This document shows positions 1-7,688 of a DNA stretch of 64,000 bases, piece by piece. The notes beneath the pieces were generated by a model. That model saw nothing but the letters and a program-made list of their open reading frames with translations, searched no databases and had not been told where the DNA came from. Each line of letters begins with the position of its first letter. The stretch's first letter is position 1. The position numbers and the translations under genes are program-made. Source of the stretch: Flavobacterium quisquiliarum (lineage in GTDB: Bacteria; Bacteroidota; Bacteroidia; Flavobacteriales; Flavobacteriaceae); assembly GCF_019308285.1 (NCBI RefSeq), contig NZ_WWEM01000012.1:186001-250000 (forward strand). Direction: 5' to 3'.

Positions 1-195
1 TTCTTTTTTATTTATCTGCTGCAATAACGCGGAACGCTTTTTTAAAAGTTTTTCGTCGGTAAGATGCTCCAATATATATTGTTTATCTGAATCTGTAAAA
101 AGATCAGAGTCATTCATCGCTTCTGGTTTCTCACGCTTTAAAATAGAGGAAGCGGTTTGACTGGAAATTTTAAGTATTTTCTCGAAAATAGACAT
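1..195 (-). CDS. N-terminal fragment of a probable FecR-family anti-sigma factor
   Basis: An open frame starts with ATG at 195 and runs off the left edge, giving 65 codons (begins MSIFEKILKISSQTASS). It has no signal peptide and is charged and helical, as expected for the cytoplasmic N-terminal region of a FecR protein that binds an ECF sigma factor. The FecR domain itself would lie outside the window, so the call rests on position: it is on the same strand as, and downstream of, the ECF sigma gene at 667-1215. A repeat array of about 380 bp separates the two. It could equally be another small cytoplasmic protein. Confidence 0.45.
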   Translation of the reverse strand, partial: MSIFEKILKISSQTASSILKREKPEAMNDSDLFTDSDKQYILEHLTDEKLLKKRSALLQQINKKE

Positions 196-262
196 CTTAG
201 TAATAGTTATATATTGCTAAGACGATAAAAAGAAAAAGGGGGGTGAAAAAAAAGTTTATTTT

Positions 263-615
263 TTTTCGCCACGAATTCACGGATTTTCTCTAATATATTC
301 TTTGCCTTTTATTTCTCTGATTTATTGCCAAAGTATAATTCGATTAATTTGCAGCAAAAACTACGTATCGTTTATAAAAAATAATTCGTGAATTCATGGC
401 TATTTATTTTTCGCCACAAATTCACGAATTTTCTCTAATTATTCTTTGCACTTTATTTCTCTGATTTATTGCCAAAGTATAATTCGATTAATTTGCAGCA
501 AAAACTACATATCGTTTATAAAAAATAATTCGTGAATTCGTGGCTATTTATTTTTCGCCACGAATTCACGGATTTTCTCTAATTTATTCTTTGCACTTTA
601 TTTCTCTAATTTATA
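263..615. repeat. Tandem repeat, ~145 bp unit, 2.4 copies, with REP-like palindromes
   Basis: Copies begin at about 263, 408 and 552, so the period is 144-145 bp. The third copy is partial and degenerates after about 612. Each junction carries an inverted repeat: GCCACGAATTCACG is preceded by its reverse complement CGTGAATTCGTGGC, with a short AT-rich loop. The copies differ by only a few bases, which suggests recent duplication. The array lies between the ECF sigma gene and the presumed fecR gene. Such GCCACGAATTC palindromes are common intergenic repeats in flavobacteria (general knowledge, not searched). Confidence 0.85.
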
Positions 616-666
616 CTGAAAATATAATTAGTGAATTGCTTTGTCAGTTCGTGCTATCTCAATATA

Positions 667-1215
667 TCAATTTCGAATCTCAAATATGAATGCAATAATA
701 AAGAAACTATCTTTCAATAAAGGTTTTAAACGTTTGTAGGCAATTTTTTTCTGGGTTTTAATGGTATTTAAAGAAACTCCTAGTTCTTCAGAAATTTCGG
801 TGTTGCTAAGTCCTTTGATACTCAATTTTATGATTTGCGCACATTTTGCGGGTAGTGTATTTACAGCTTTTTCTATTAATAATGAAGTTTCAGAAATGAC
901 TACTTCTCTTAAAAAAAAGGGATCAGTTTCCATTTGGGCAAAATCTGTTTTCCCTATAGATTCGGTCACTTTATAATGTTTGCTTTTTAAATAATCAAGG
1001 GAACGGTTTTTTACAGCAGTATACAAATAAGACTTAATCGTACTATCATTATGAAAATCGATTTTATCTTCCCAAACTTTTATAAAAACTTCCTGAACAA
1101 TGTCTTTCGATACCTCAAGGTTCTCAACATACTTGTTCGAAAACAGACACAATGTAGGGTAAAGTGTATTGAAAACGTTTTTATATTCCTTTAAACTTAA
1201 AGACTGCACTCCCAT
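667..1215 (-). CDS. ECF (FecI-like) RNA polymerase sigma factor
   Basis: This 182-residue protein directs RNA polymerase to a small regulon, usually an outer-membrane uptake operon. Sigma region 2 is seen at about residues 18-75 (DIVQEVFIKVWE, then IKSYLYTAVKNRSLDYLK). Region 4 is at about 115-168 (LPAKCAQIIKLSIKGLSNTEISEELGVS followed by a recognition helix). The length is normal for Bacteroidota FecI-type factors. ATG at 1215 is the only sensible start. The C-terminus has an extra hydrophobic tail (FFIIAFIFEIRN). It is probably controlled by the anti-sigma gene that begins downstream at 195; the target operon is off the left edge. Confidence 0.92.
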   Translation of the reverse strand: MGVQSLSLKEYKNVFNTLYPTLCLFSNKYVENLEVSKDIVQEVFIKVWEDKIDFHNDSTIKSYLYTAVKNRSLDYLKSKHYKVTESIGKTDFAQMETDPFFLREVVISETSLLIEKAVNTLPAKCAQIIKLSIKGLSNTEISEELGVSLNTIKTQKKIAYKRLKPLLKDSFFIIAFIFEIRN

Positions 1216-1606
1216 ATTTCCTTTTTGAAAGTCTTAAAAATTTCAGCTCAAATCCTTTTTATTCTTTTTTGTTTTGTTAAAAAGAATCATTTGTATTATT
1301 ATTTTGTTGCTAATATAAATAAATTGTTAATTGACAGGTAAAATATGTTTCAATAAAAAATTTACTTAACATATTCCTGATTTTAAAAATTTAGAGTTAA
1401 AACTTTAAATCACTTTAGAAAAATCAACTTAATCAACTCATATTATGAGAATTAGACTTAAATATTTTTCAAAAATTGAAATAACAAATTCGTTTATTTT
1501 AAGAGATTTTGTTAAGTGAATATTTATCTTAAGATGTAGAGAAATTCTTCTAATCTAAAATTTTCTTGTAAAACAGAAATAAAATCTATTGTTTAAGAAA
1601 AAATAA
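1216..1606. other. AT-rich intergenic stretch without recognised feature
   Basis: This is the divergent region between the ECF sigma gene and the leader-peptide cassette. I see no coding frame, hairpin or clear TAnnTTTG element facing the sigma gene. Confidence 0.6.
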
Positions 1607-1614
1607 TATATTTG
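1589..1614 (+). promoter_or_regulatory. Candidate promoter of the isoleucine leader/IlvN-like transcript
   Basis: TATATTTG at 1607-1614 fits the Bacteroidota -7 consensus TAnnTTTG exactly. A TTG lies upstream at 1589-1591, but the 15-base spacer is shorter than usual for a -33 element. The -7 element is 19 bases upstream of the first leader peptide, the right distance for a short 5' leader. Confidence 0.5.
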
Positions 1615-1632
1615 CCATCAGAACAAAAGAAA

Positions 1633-1692
1633 ATGAACAATCAAATTATTACCCTTATTATTAGCAGCGCTATTATTATCAATCGATATTAG
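1633..1692 (+). CDS. Isoleucine-rich leader peptide 1 (attenuator)
   Basis: A 19-codon frame encodes MNNQIITLIISSAIIINRY, with 7 isoleucines including II, II and III runs. It ends 45 bases before a strong intrinsic terminator. This is the classic layout of amino-acid attenuation: a ribosome stalled at Ile codons when Ile-tRNA is scarce would block formation of the terminator downstream. There are no Val or Leu runs, so sensing should be isoleucine-specific. The assignment rests on composition and layout, not homology. Confidence 0.8.
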   Translation: MNNQIITLIISSAIIINRY

Positions 1693-1734
1693 TAAGGGAA
1701 ATTTTTATATAAAAGTATTACAGTACAATTTTAA

Positions 1735-1760
1735 AAACCTCCCGCAACGGGAGGTTTTTT
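1735..1760 (+). terminator. Attenuator terminator 1
   Basis: The stem CCTCCCG/CGGGAGG (1738-1744 with 1748-1754) has loop CAA and is extended by AAA-TTT pairing into a run of six T. It follows leader peptide 1 and precedes leader peptide 2 by only 14 bases. Confidence 0.88.
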
Positions 1761-1774
1761 CGTTTAGAAGCAAC

Positions 1775-1831
1775 ATGAAAAATTTAACATCAATTATTAT
1801 TATCGCAATTATCATTATTCATTCCCCGTGA
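1775..1831 (+). CDS. Isoleucine-rich leader peptide 2 (second attenuator)
   Basis: An 18-codon frame encodes MKNLTSIIIIAIIIIHSP, with 8 isoleucines in two runs of four. It starts just after the T-run of terminator 1 and is itself followed by terminator 2. The two leaders are not obvious copies at the nucleotide level outside the ATT/ATC codons, so this is a second independent module rather than a simple duplication. Confidence 0.8.
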   Translation: MKNLTSIIIIAIIIIHSP

Positions 1832-1857
1832 TGAGTCAGGATTGTATTATATAATAG

Positions 1858-1894
1858 AAACCTTTCTCAGTAGGATGAGAAAGGTTTTTTTTTT
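1858..1894 (+). terminator. Attenuator terminator 2
   Basis: The stem CCTTTCTCA/TGAGAAAGG (1861-1869 with 1876-1884) has loop GTAGGA and is followed by ten T. It lies between leader peptide 2 and the IlvN-like gene, 72 bases before that start codon. Confidence 0.9.
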
Positions 1895-1966
1895 GATCCA
1901 AACTGAAACTGAATACACAACAATAACTCAAAAATATTTCACTAACAAATAAGCATTAAACATCCA

Positions 1967-2479
1967 ATGAAAGAGCAATTCACGCTAACATTTTACACCG
2001 AAGATCAAATGGGATTAGTCAGCAAAACCGCTGTTATTTTTTCGAGAAGAAAAATCAGCTTTGAAAGTTTTAATATTTCATCTTGTGAAATTAATGGCAT
2101 GTACAGATTTACCATTGTCGTTATAGAAACTTTTGAGACAGTAAGAAACTTAGCGTTGCAAATTGAAAAAATTATTGATGTTTACAAATGTTATTTTAAT
2201 ACAAATTCTGAAATCGTACACACACAAACCGTTTTGTTTAAACTTCCTATTCATGAAGTTACTAAAGATAGTGTTCAAGAATTATTACAAAAACATAATG
2301 CAACTTATAAAATTCTTGAAAGGGATTACACCATAGTAGAAGTTACTGCACAAGAAATTGAAATCGATCTTTTAACAAATCTCTTAATGCAAAACGGACT
2401 TATTGAATTTGTCAAAAGTCCGCTCATTGCTTTAATTAAATCAGGAAAAAGTTTTAGAGAAGAGTTTGAAGGTTTTTAA
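1967..2479 (+). CDS. Orphan acetolactate synthase small-subunit-like ACT protein
   Basis: The 170-residue protein has an N-terminal ACT domain (about residues 4-78: FTLTFYTEDQMGLVSKTAVIF, then SFESFNISSCEI and YRFTIVV) and a second alpha/beta half (about 85-160). This is the architecture and length of IlvN/IlvH, which bind valine or isoleucine and regulate acetolactate synthase. No catalytic subunit (IlvB), IlvC or IlvD gene lies nearby; the next gene is a mannosidase 150 bp on. The upstream double isoleucine attenuator supports a branched-chain amino-acid role. It could be the only small subunit placed away from ilvB, or a divergent paralogue with another partner; the sequence alone does not decide. 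Confidence 0.75.
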   Translation: MKEQFTLTFYTEDQMGLVSKTAVIFSRRKISFESFNISSCEINGMYRFTIVVIETFETVRNLALQIEKIIDVYKCYFNTNSEIVHTQTVLFKLPIHEVTKDSVQELLQKHNATYKILERDYTIVEVTAQEIEIDLLTNLLMQNGLIEFVKSPLIALIKSGKSFREEFEGF

Positions 2480-2629
2480 AAGTATTTTTATCTTGAAAGT
2501 GGTCGTTTAAAGTACCGTAAACGTCATTTGTCTAATTTTAAATGAAATGATGAAAAAGATTGTTTATTTAGTATAATAAAGTTTCGATTATCTTTAAACT
2601 ACACTAAACCATTTCTAAACCAAAATTTT

Positions 2630-4093
2630 ATGCAGTCTCGTAGAAAATTCATCAAAAATGCCGGCATTTTTTCTGCTGGATTACTAGCAATTCAATCGGA
2701 AGCTTTTGGGTTTAATTCCAATATTTTCGAATTTCCGTTAAAGGATTTTGTATCCCAAAGACCACTTTTGGCAGAGCGTAAATTTACCAGTAAAGCAATT
2801 GAGGCTGCTATCGTAAAAGTTAAAAAACAAATTGCGAATCCTGAGCTGGCTTGGATTTTCGAAAACTGTTTTCCAAATACTCTTGATACCACGGTTGACT
2901 TTGAAGTTATAGACGGTAAACCAGATACGTATGTTATTACAGGCGATATCGATGCGATGTGGCTGCGTGACAGTACTGCACAGATCTGGCCTTATATTCC
3001 GTTTGTAAAACAAGACCCGAAACTAGCCGAATTGGTAAAAGGTGTTATAAATCGTCAAGCGAAATGCATCCTTTTGGATCCTTATGCTAATGCATTTTAC
3101 AAAGATTTCAATAAAGAAAGTGAATGGAAAAATGATTTAACAGACATGAAACCAGGAATCCATGAACGAAAATGGGAAATTGACAGTTTGTGTTATCCTG
3201 TTCGGTTGGCTCATGGTTATTGGAAAGAAACTGGCGATATTTCTATGTTTGACAGCCATTGGAAAGAGGCCATGAAACTAGTTCTAAAAACCTTTAAAGA
3301 ACAGCAAAGAATGGACGGCAAAGGCGGTCCGTATAGTTTTCAGCGTCAGACGGCTTGGGCTACAGACGGCGTTCCGTTATCGGGTTATGGTTATCCTGTA
3401 AAACCATGCGGCTTGATTGTTTCGACTTTTAGACCTAGTGATGACTCTACTTTATTTGGTTATTTGATTCCAAGCAATATGTTTGCGATTGAAATATTAG
3501 GGTATCTGATTGAACTATTTTCTCTTCCTGCTTTAAAAGACGACGATTTGGTTCATCAAGCAAAAGAACTTAGGGAACAAGTTCAAAAAGGATTAAATGA
3601 GCACGGTATTATAAATCATCCAAAATTTGGAAAAATTATTGCTTTTGAAGTCAATGGATACGGCAGTTTTCATATGATGGATGATGCCAATGTTCCCTCT
3701 TTATTATCGCTTCCATATTTGGGTGCAATTGCTCCAGATGATCCATTGTATCTTAATACGAGAAAAGTTGTTTTGTCTGAGAATAATCCATTTTTCTACA
3801 AAGGCAAAGCTGGAGAAGGTATTGGAGGCCCGCATACAGGAGTAGACACCATCTGGCCTATGAGTATTGTTTTGAGAGCCATTACAAGTATTGATGAAAA
3901 CGAAATAAAACAATGTATCAGCACTTTAATTAAAACTAATGCTACCACAGGTTTTATGCACGAATCTTTTCACAAAGATGATGTAACTAAATTCACTCGC
4001 AAATGGTTTGCTTGGGCGAACACTTTGTTTGGCGAAATGATTGTACATACCAGTCAAAGATATCCAAAAGTTTTAAAAGATAAAAACTTATAA
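2630..4093 (+). CDS. GH125 exo-alpha-1,6-mannosidase, Tat-type signal
   Basis: Glycoside hydrolase family 125 enzymes are inverting, metal-independent exo-alpha-1,6-mannosidases acting on mannan or N-glycan arms. The 487-residue protein shows family blocks in order: GDIDAMWLRDSTAQ (about 105-118), HERKWEIDSLCYPVRL (about 181-196), STFRPSDD and PSNMFA (about 267-285), and GPHTGVDTIWPMS near residue 400. The N-terminus MQSRRKFIKNAG has a twin-arginine pattern followed by a hydrophobic stretch, implying Tat export to the periplasm. Length is normal for the family. It stands alone without SusC/D or other mannan genes adjacent, and is closed by a terminator at 4096. Confidence 0.92.
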   Translation: MQSRRKFIKNAGIFSAGLLAIQSEAFGFNSNIFEFPLKDFVSQRPLLAERKFTSKAIEAAIVKVKKQIANPELAWIFENCFPNTLDTTVDFEVIDGKPDTYVITGDIDAMWLRDSTAQIWPYIPFVKQDPKLAELVKGVINRQAKCILLDPYANAFYKDFNKESEWKNDLTDMKPGIHERKWEIDSLCYPVRLAHGYWKETGDISMFDSHWKEAMKLVLKTFKEQQRMDGKGGPYSFQRQTAWATDGVPLSGYGYPVKPCGLIVSTFRPSDDSTLFGYLIPSNMFAIEILGYLIELFSLPALKDDDLVHQAKELREQVQKGLNEHGIINHPKFGKIIAFEVNGYGSFHMMDDANVPSLLSLPYLGAIAPDDPLYLNTRKVVLSENNPFFYKGKAGEGIGGPHTGVDTIWPMSIVLRAITSIDENEIKQCISTLIKTNATTGFMHESFHKDDVTKFTRKWFAWANTLFGEMIVHTSQRYPKVLKDKNL

Positions 4094-4095
4094 AA

Positions 4096-4132
4096 ACAAA
4101 GCCTTCGTCATTAATGAAGGCTTTGTTCTTTT
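4096..4132. terminator. Intrinsic terminator between convergent genes
   Basis: The stem ACAAAGCCTTC/GAAGGCTTTGT (4096-4106 with 4116-4126) is followed by a T-rich run on the plus strand. The minus-strand side is also T-rich, so it can serve both the mannosidase and the convergent hydrolase. Confidence 0.85.
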
Positions 4133-4148
4133 TTCAAATATTTCATCT

Positions 4149-4967
4149 TTATTGAATAAAACTTAAAATATCGGCATTAATTCTATCTGCGTCTGTTGTG
4201 GGCATGCCGTGGCAAAGGCCAGGATAGGTAATTAATTTTCCGTTTTTCAATAACTTTTCTGCTCTCAATGCTGTTACTTTATAAGGAACAATCTGGTCGT
4301 CTTCTCCGTGAAGAATCAAAACTGGAAAATCAACACTTTTTAGATCTTCTGTAAAATCAGTTTCAGAAAATGCTTTTATACAATCATAATGTGCTTTAAT
4401 TCCTCCGTTCATTCCTTGACGCCACCAATTGTCCTGAATTCCTTTTTTGATATTAGCCCCTTCTCTATTGTAGCCGTAAAAAGGAAAAGTAATATCCTGA
4501 TAAAACTGTTGTCGGTTGTTTGCCGTATTAAAACGAATATCATCAAAGACTTCAATAGGCACTCCATCTGGATTATTGGCATCTTTCACCATATATGGAG
4601 TTACTGCACTTATCAAAATTACTTTAGAAACTCGGCCTTTGCCATATTTAGCTGCATAATGAATTGCTTCTCCTCCTCCTGTTGAGTGACCAATATGAAT
4701 AGCATCTTTTAGATCTAAAAATGCTGTCAGTTCTGCTACATCTGCTGCATAAGTGTCCATTTCATTGCCTGTAAACGTCTGAGTAGATCTTCCGTGACCT
4801 CTTCTATCATGCGCAATAACTCTAAATCCTTTATCCAAGAAAAATAACATCTGTGCGTCCCAGTCATCTGCCGACAAGGGCCAACCGTGATGAAAAAAAA
4901 TAGGTGTACCTGTTCCCCAATCTTTGTAATAAATCTCTGTTCCGTCTTTTACTTTAATTTTAGCCAT
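4149..4967 (-). CDS. Alpha/beta hydrolase, chloroperoxidase/perhydrolase-like
   Basis: This 272-residue protein resembles cofactor-free haloperoxidase/esterase hydrolases. It has an HHGWPLS oxyanion region (about 26-32), nucleophile elbow GHSTGGG with Ser95, acid in GEDDQIVP (Asp224 likely) and His253 in LCHGMP. The triad is complete and there is no signal peptide, so it is cytoplasmic. It lies 22 bp downstream of a second hydrolase gene (4990-5760) on the same strand, so the two are probably co-transcribed. The real substrate cannot be read from sequence; such enzymes are usually esterases with perhydrolase side activity. Confidence 0.88.
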   Translation of the reverse strand: MAKIKVKDGTEIYYKDWGTGTPIFFHHGWPLSADDWDAQMLFFLDKGFRVIAHDRRGHGRSTQTFTGNEMDTYAADVAELTAFLDLKDAIHIGHSTGGGEAIHYAAKYGKGRVSKVILISAVTPYMVKDANNPDGVPIEVFDDIRFNTANNRQQFYQDITFPFYGYNREGANIKKGIQDNWWRQGMNGGIKAHYDCIKAFSETDFTEDLKSVDFPVLILHGEDDQIVPYKVTALRAEKLLKNGKLITYPGLCHGMPTTDADRINADILSFIQ

Positions 4968-4989
4968 TTTAATTTCGTTTTAATTGTTA

Positions 4990-5760
4990 TTATAGATTTT
5001 CATACCATTCTAAAACATAATCTGCGACTGCTTCCCAGCCTGGTTCTCCACAGATAAAGTGACTTTTTCCAGGAAAAATTTTCAGATCAACCTGACTATT
5101 TCTGTCTTTATACTTTCTCGCCAGTGTTGTTGTAAGTGATGCCGGAAAAATAGTATCGCTAGCGCCTCCAATAAATAAAATTGGTTTGTGTGGTTTGCTG
5201 AAGTCAATATTCGAAAAAGAATTTAAAACCAATTCACGGCTGACTTTATAACTTTCAGGCACTGCAATAGTATCAAATGCTTTCGCTCTGTCTCTATGCT
5301 GTAAGGTGTTAAAAAAACATTTGTCATACCATTCACGACTTCCCATAAAATATTTACTGGAAGAAAAGAATCCAAAAGCAGGAAGCACTGATTTTAATGT
5401 TGTAAAAGGTGGGAATACATTTTTTGGAGGAGCGCCATCTATACTTACTGCCGCAACTGCTTTATCTAATTCTAATAACTTCATTGCTGCCATTCCTGCC
5501 ATAGAATGTCCAATTATTAATGGTTTTTCGGGCAGGTTTTCTATCAGTTTTACGATATTATTTACTACATCAATAAAACCGGTTTTGGTAAGATCAGGGT
5601 GAACTGTTTTTCTTAAATCTGAAGGATTTCCTTGATGACCAGGATTGGCTGGTGTGTAAACCGTATAGCCTTTCTGTTCATATCTTTCTTTCCACTTTGC
5701 CCAGCTAACGTCGTTTACAAAGTTTCCATGAATAAGAATAATGGATTTTGATTTTGTCAT
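4990..5760 (-). CDS. Alpha/beta hydrolase
   Basis: A 256-residue cytoplasmic serine hydrolase. It shows IHGNFVND near the N-terminus, the nucleophile elbow GHSMAG at about residues 84-89, a late acidic site in GGASDTIFP, and the catalytic His in KSHF. Its sequence differs clearly from the adjacent hydrolase, so the pair is not a recent duplication. It is first in a two-gene unit with 4149-4967. Substrate unknown. Confidence 0.85.
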   Translation of the reverse strand: MTKSKSIILIHGNFVNDVSWAKWKERYEQKGYTVYTPANPGHQGNPSDLRKTVHPDLTKTGFIDVVNNIVKLIENLPEKPLIIGHSMAGMAAMKLLELDKAVAAVSIDGAPPKNVFPPFTTLKSVLPAFGFFSSSKYFMGSREWYDKCFFNTLQHRDRAKAFDTIAVPESYKVSRELVLNSFSNIDFSKPHKPILFIGGASDTIFPASLTTTLARKYKDRNSQVDLKIFPGKSHFICGEPGWEAVADYVLEWYENL

Positions 5761-6174
5761 AAAATTGATATTTAATTAATAAACAGCTTTTTATAATCAT
5801 AGAACAACTCAGTTTAATGTAAACTGTATCGAAAATCAAATTTGAAGACGCGGTTTATTACAAGAAAAAAATCACGCTTTTTTTAGCTAATCTGATAATG
5901 AAAAGAAAAAGCAAGAAGCGTGCTAAACAACTAATTTACTAAAAATCAAATAAATACACTTAAAATTAGTATTAAGATTAGTTATATTTCGCAAATTCAT
6001 CATATATCGCATATTATAATAACGGATAATACAACGTAAGCAAACAGAACAAAAAATTTAATATATTAAATGGTTAAGAAATTACTGAATATGCAAGTCT
6101 TAAGAAGGTTTAAATTAATATTTGAAGAAAAAAAAGAAGTTTTATTCGATTAAAAAATTAGAGATATGGTTTTC
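5761..6174. other. AT-rich intergenic region, no feature recognised
   Basis: This 414-bp region lies between two minus-strand genes. A 14-codon basic frame at 5898 is too short and isolated to support. I found no hairpin with a T-run and no TAnnTTTG element facing the hydrolase pair. Confidence 0.55.
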
Positions 6175-7542
6175 TTATTTTTCTAATGGCAGTATAAACT
6201 TAAAAGTACTTCCCTTTCCCAGTTTACTTTCAGCCCAGATTTCTCCATGGTGTTTCTTTATAAACTCATGACATAGCAATAACCCTAGCCCGTTTCCAAT
6301 TTCATTTTCGGTGCCTTTCTGAATTACTTTTTCATTAATTTTAAAAAGCTTTTCCTGTATATTGAGCGGAATTCCGATTCCATTGTCACGAATTGATACT
6401 TCTGCTTTTTTATTTGTTTTATAAAGACTAACTACAATTTCTCCGTGCTGTTCTGTAAACTTAATCGCATTGGTTAAAAGGTTTCTTAAAACAGTATCAA
6501 TCATATCTTTGTCCAGCATTGCACTGACAATTTCTGTTGATTCGAATCTCAAATCAATATTTTTATTTAACGCGATATTTTTATGGAGTTTGATATTTTC
6601 TTCGATCAGGTTGTTTAATTCTATCTTTTTGGGATTGTATTCGATCATTCCAGTCTGCATTCTGGACCAATTCAATAAATTTTCGAGCAGTTTATAAATA
6701 TTCTTGTTGGAATCATGGAGCAATTCTGTAATCTCTTTGATTTCTTCACGGCTGTAAGTATCAATTTCCTGAGACAAAATTTCTGATAAGGCAAGTGACG
6801 AACCTAACGGTCCTTTTAAATCATGGGCAATTATGGAGAAGAATAAATTTTTGTCCTTTAATAATTTCTGTATTTTAAGATCCTGCTTTTCTTTCACCAG
6901 CAATAAAAAGCCAATTGTTCCAATAAGAGTCAACAAAAACAATCCGATGCTGTATAAGCTGTCAAATGTACTTTGTCTAAAGAAATGTTTCTGCGGACTT
7001 ACATAAGTATATATTGCTCTAAGAAAGATCAAAATTTCAAAAAAAACATAACAAAGCAGGTAAAATATACGAAACAAATTTGTCGCTTTCTCTCTAAAAT
7101 AACCAATTGTTGGAGGCAGATATATAGCGAATATGCCAAGAGAAATAATTATAATACGAGTATTCATTGATCCTCCAAGGAAAGCCGCTGTATTAAAAAC
7201 CACAATTGCAATAACAGTCAAAATAGCTTGTATTTGATAACGTCTATTGAATTTAGCTTTATTCATAGATATTATCGCTATGGTTTCATACCAACAGCCT
7301 GAAAGAATAATAGTATTACCAAAGTTGATCGAAATAAAATCAGGAACTATACCTCTCAAAAAAATACATATCCAGCCTATGGTTAATAATACTTTTCCAA
7401 AACCAAACGTATTTAACTTTTTTCTATTTTCTGTAGAAGCATACGAAAAGGAATAGCTGAAAATAAGAATGCAGACAAATAAATTTCCCCAAAAATAAAG
7501 AAGAAAAATCGTTTTAGGATCTAAGGGTAACAATTTGAGCAT
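6175..7542 (-). CDS. Membrane sensor histidine kinase (orphan)
   Basis: The 455-residue protein has about seven hydrophobic segments in residues 10-218, forming a 7TM-type sensor module without a large periplasmic loop. A HisKA dimerisation domain follows, with phosphoacceptor His240 in IIAHDLKGPL. The HATPase domain shows an N box (LRNLLTNAIKFT, about 352-363), G1 (DNGIGIP from 386) and G2 (NGLGL from 417). All catalytic boxes are intact. No response-regulator gene lies next to it, so the partner must be elsewhere. The signal is probably membrane-associated or hydrophobic, but this is inference. Confidence 0.92.
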   Translation of the reverse strand: MLKLLPLDPKTIFLLYFWGNLFVCILIFSYSFSYASTENRKKLNTFGFGKVLLTIGWICIFLRGIVPDFISINFGNTIILSGCWYETIAIISMNKAKFNRRYQIQAILTVIAIVVFNTAAFLGGSMNTRIIIISLGIFAIYLPPTIGYFREKATNLFRIFYLLCYVFFEILIFLRAIYTYVSPQKHFFRQSTFDSLYSIGLFLLTLIGTIGFLLLVKEKQDLKIQKLLKDKNLFFSIIAHDLKGPLGSSLALSEILSQEIDTYSREEIKEITELLHDSNKNIYKLLENLLNWSRMQTGMIEYNPKKIELNNLIEENIKLHKNIALNKNIDLRFESTEIVSAMLDKDMIDTVLRNLLTNAIKFTEQHGEIVVSLYKTNKKAEVSIRDNGIGIPLNIQEKLFKINEKVIQKGTENEIGNGLGLLLCHEFIKKHHGEIWAESKLGKGSTFKFILPLEK

Positions 7543-7591
7543 TTATATATTTAGAATATTTTAAATAAACACAAATATACAAATTCGAAAT

Positions 7592-7625
7592 AAAAAACCC
7601 CGTATCGTCAGGGCGATACAGGGCT
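7592..7625 (-). terminator. Intrinsic terminator of SusC/SusD operon 1
   Basis: Read on the minus strand, CCCTGTATCG pairs with CGATACGGGG (one G-T pair) around a short loop and runs into six T. It lies 64 bp beyond the stop codon of the SusD gene. Confidence 0.85.
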
Positions 7626-7688
7626 TAATATAAGATTTTTCTTTCTTAAAATCAATTTGTCTTTTAGCGAAAAAACAAAAAAATTAGA

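Noticed and set aside
5898..5942. 14-codon basic frame MKRKSKKRAKQLIY
   Set aside because: No terminator, hairpin or downstream gene on that strand; short frames of this kind are expected by chance.
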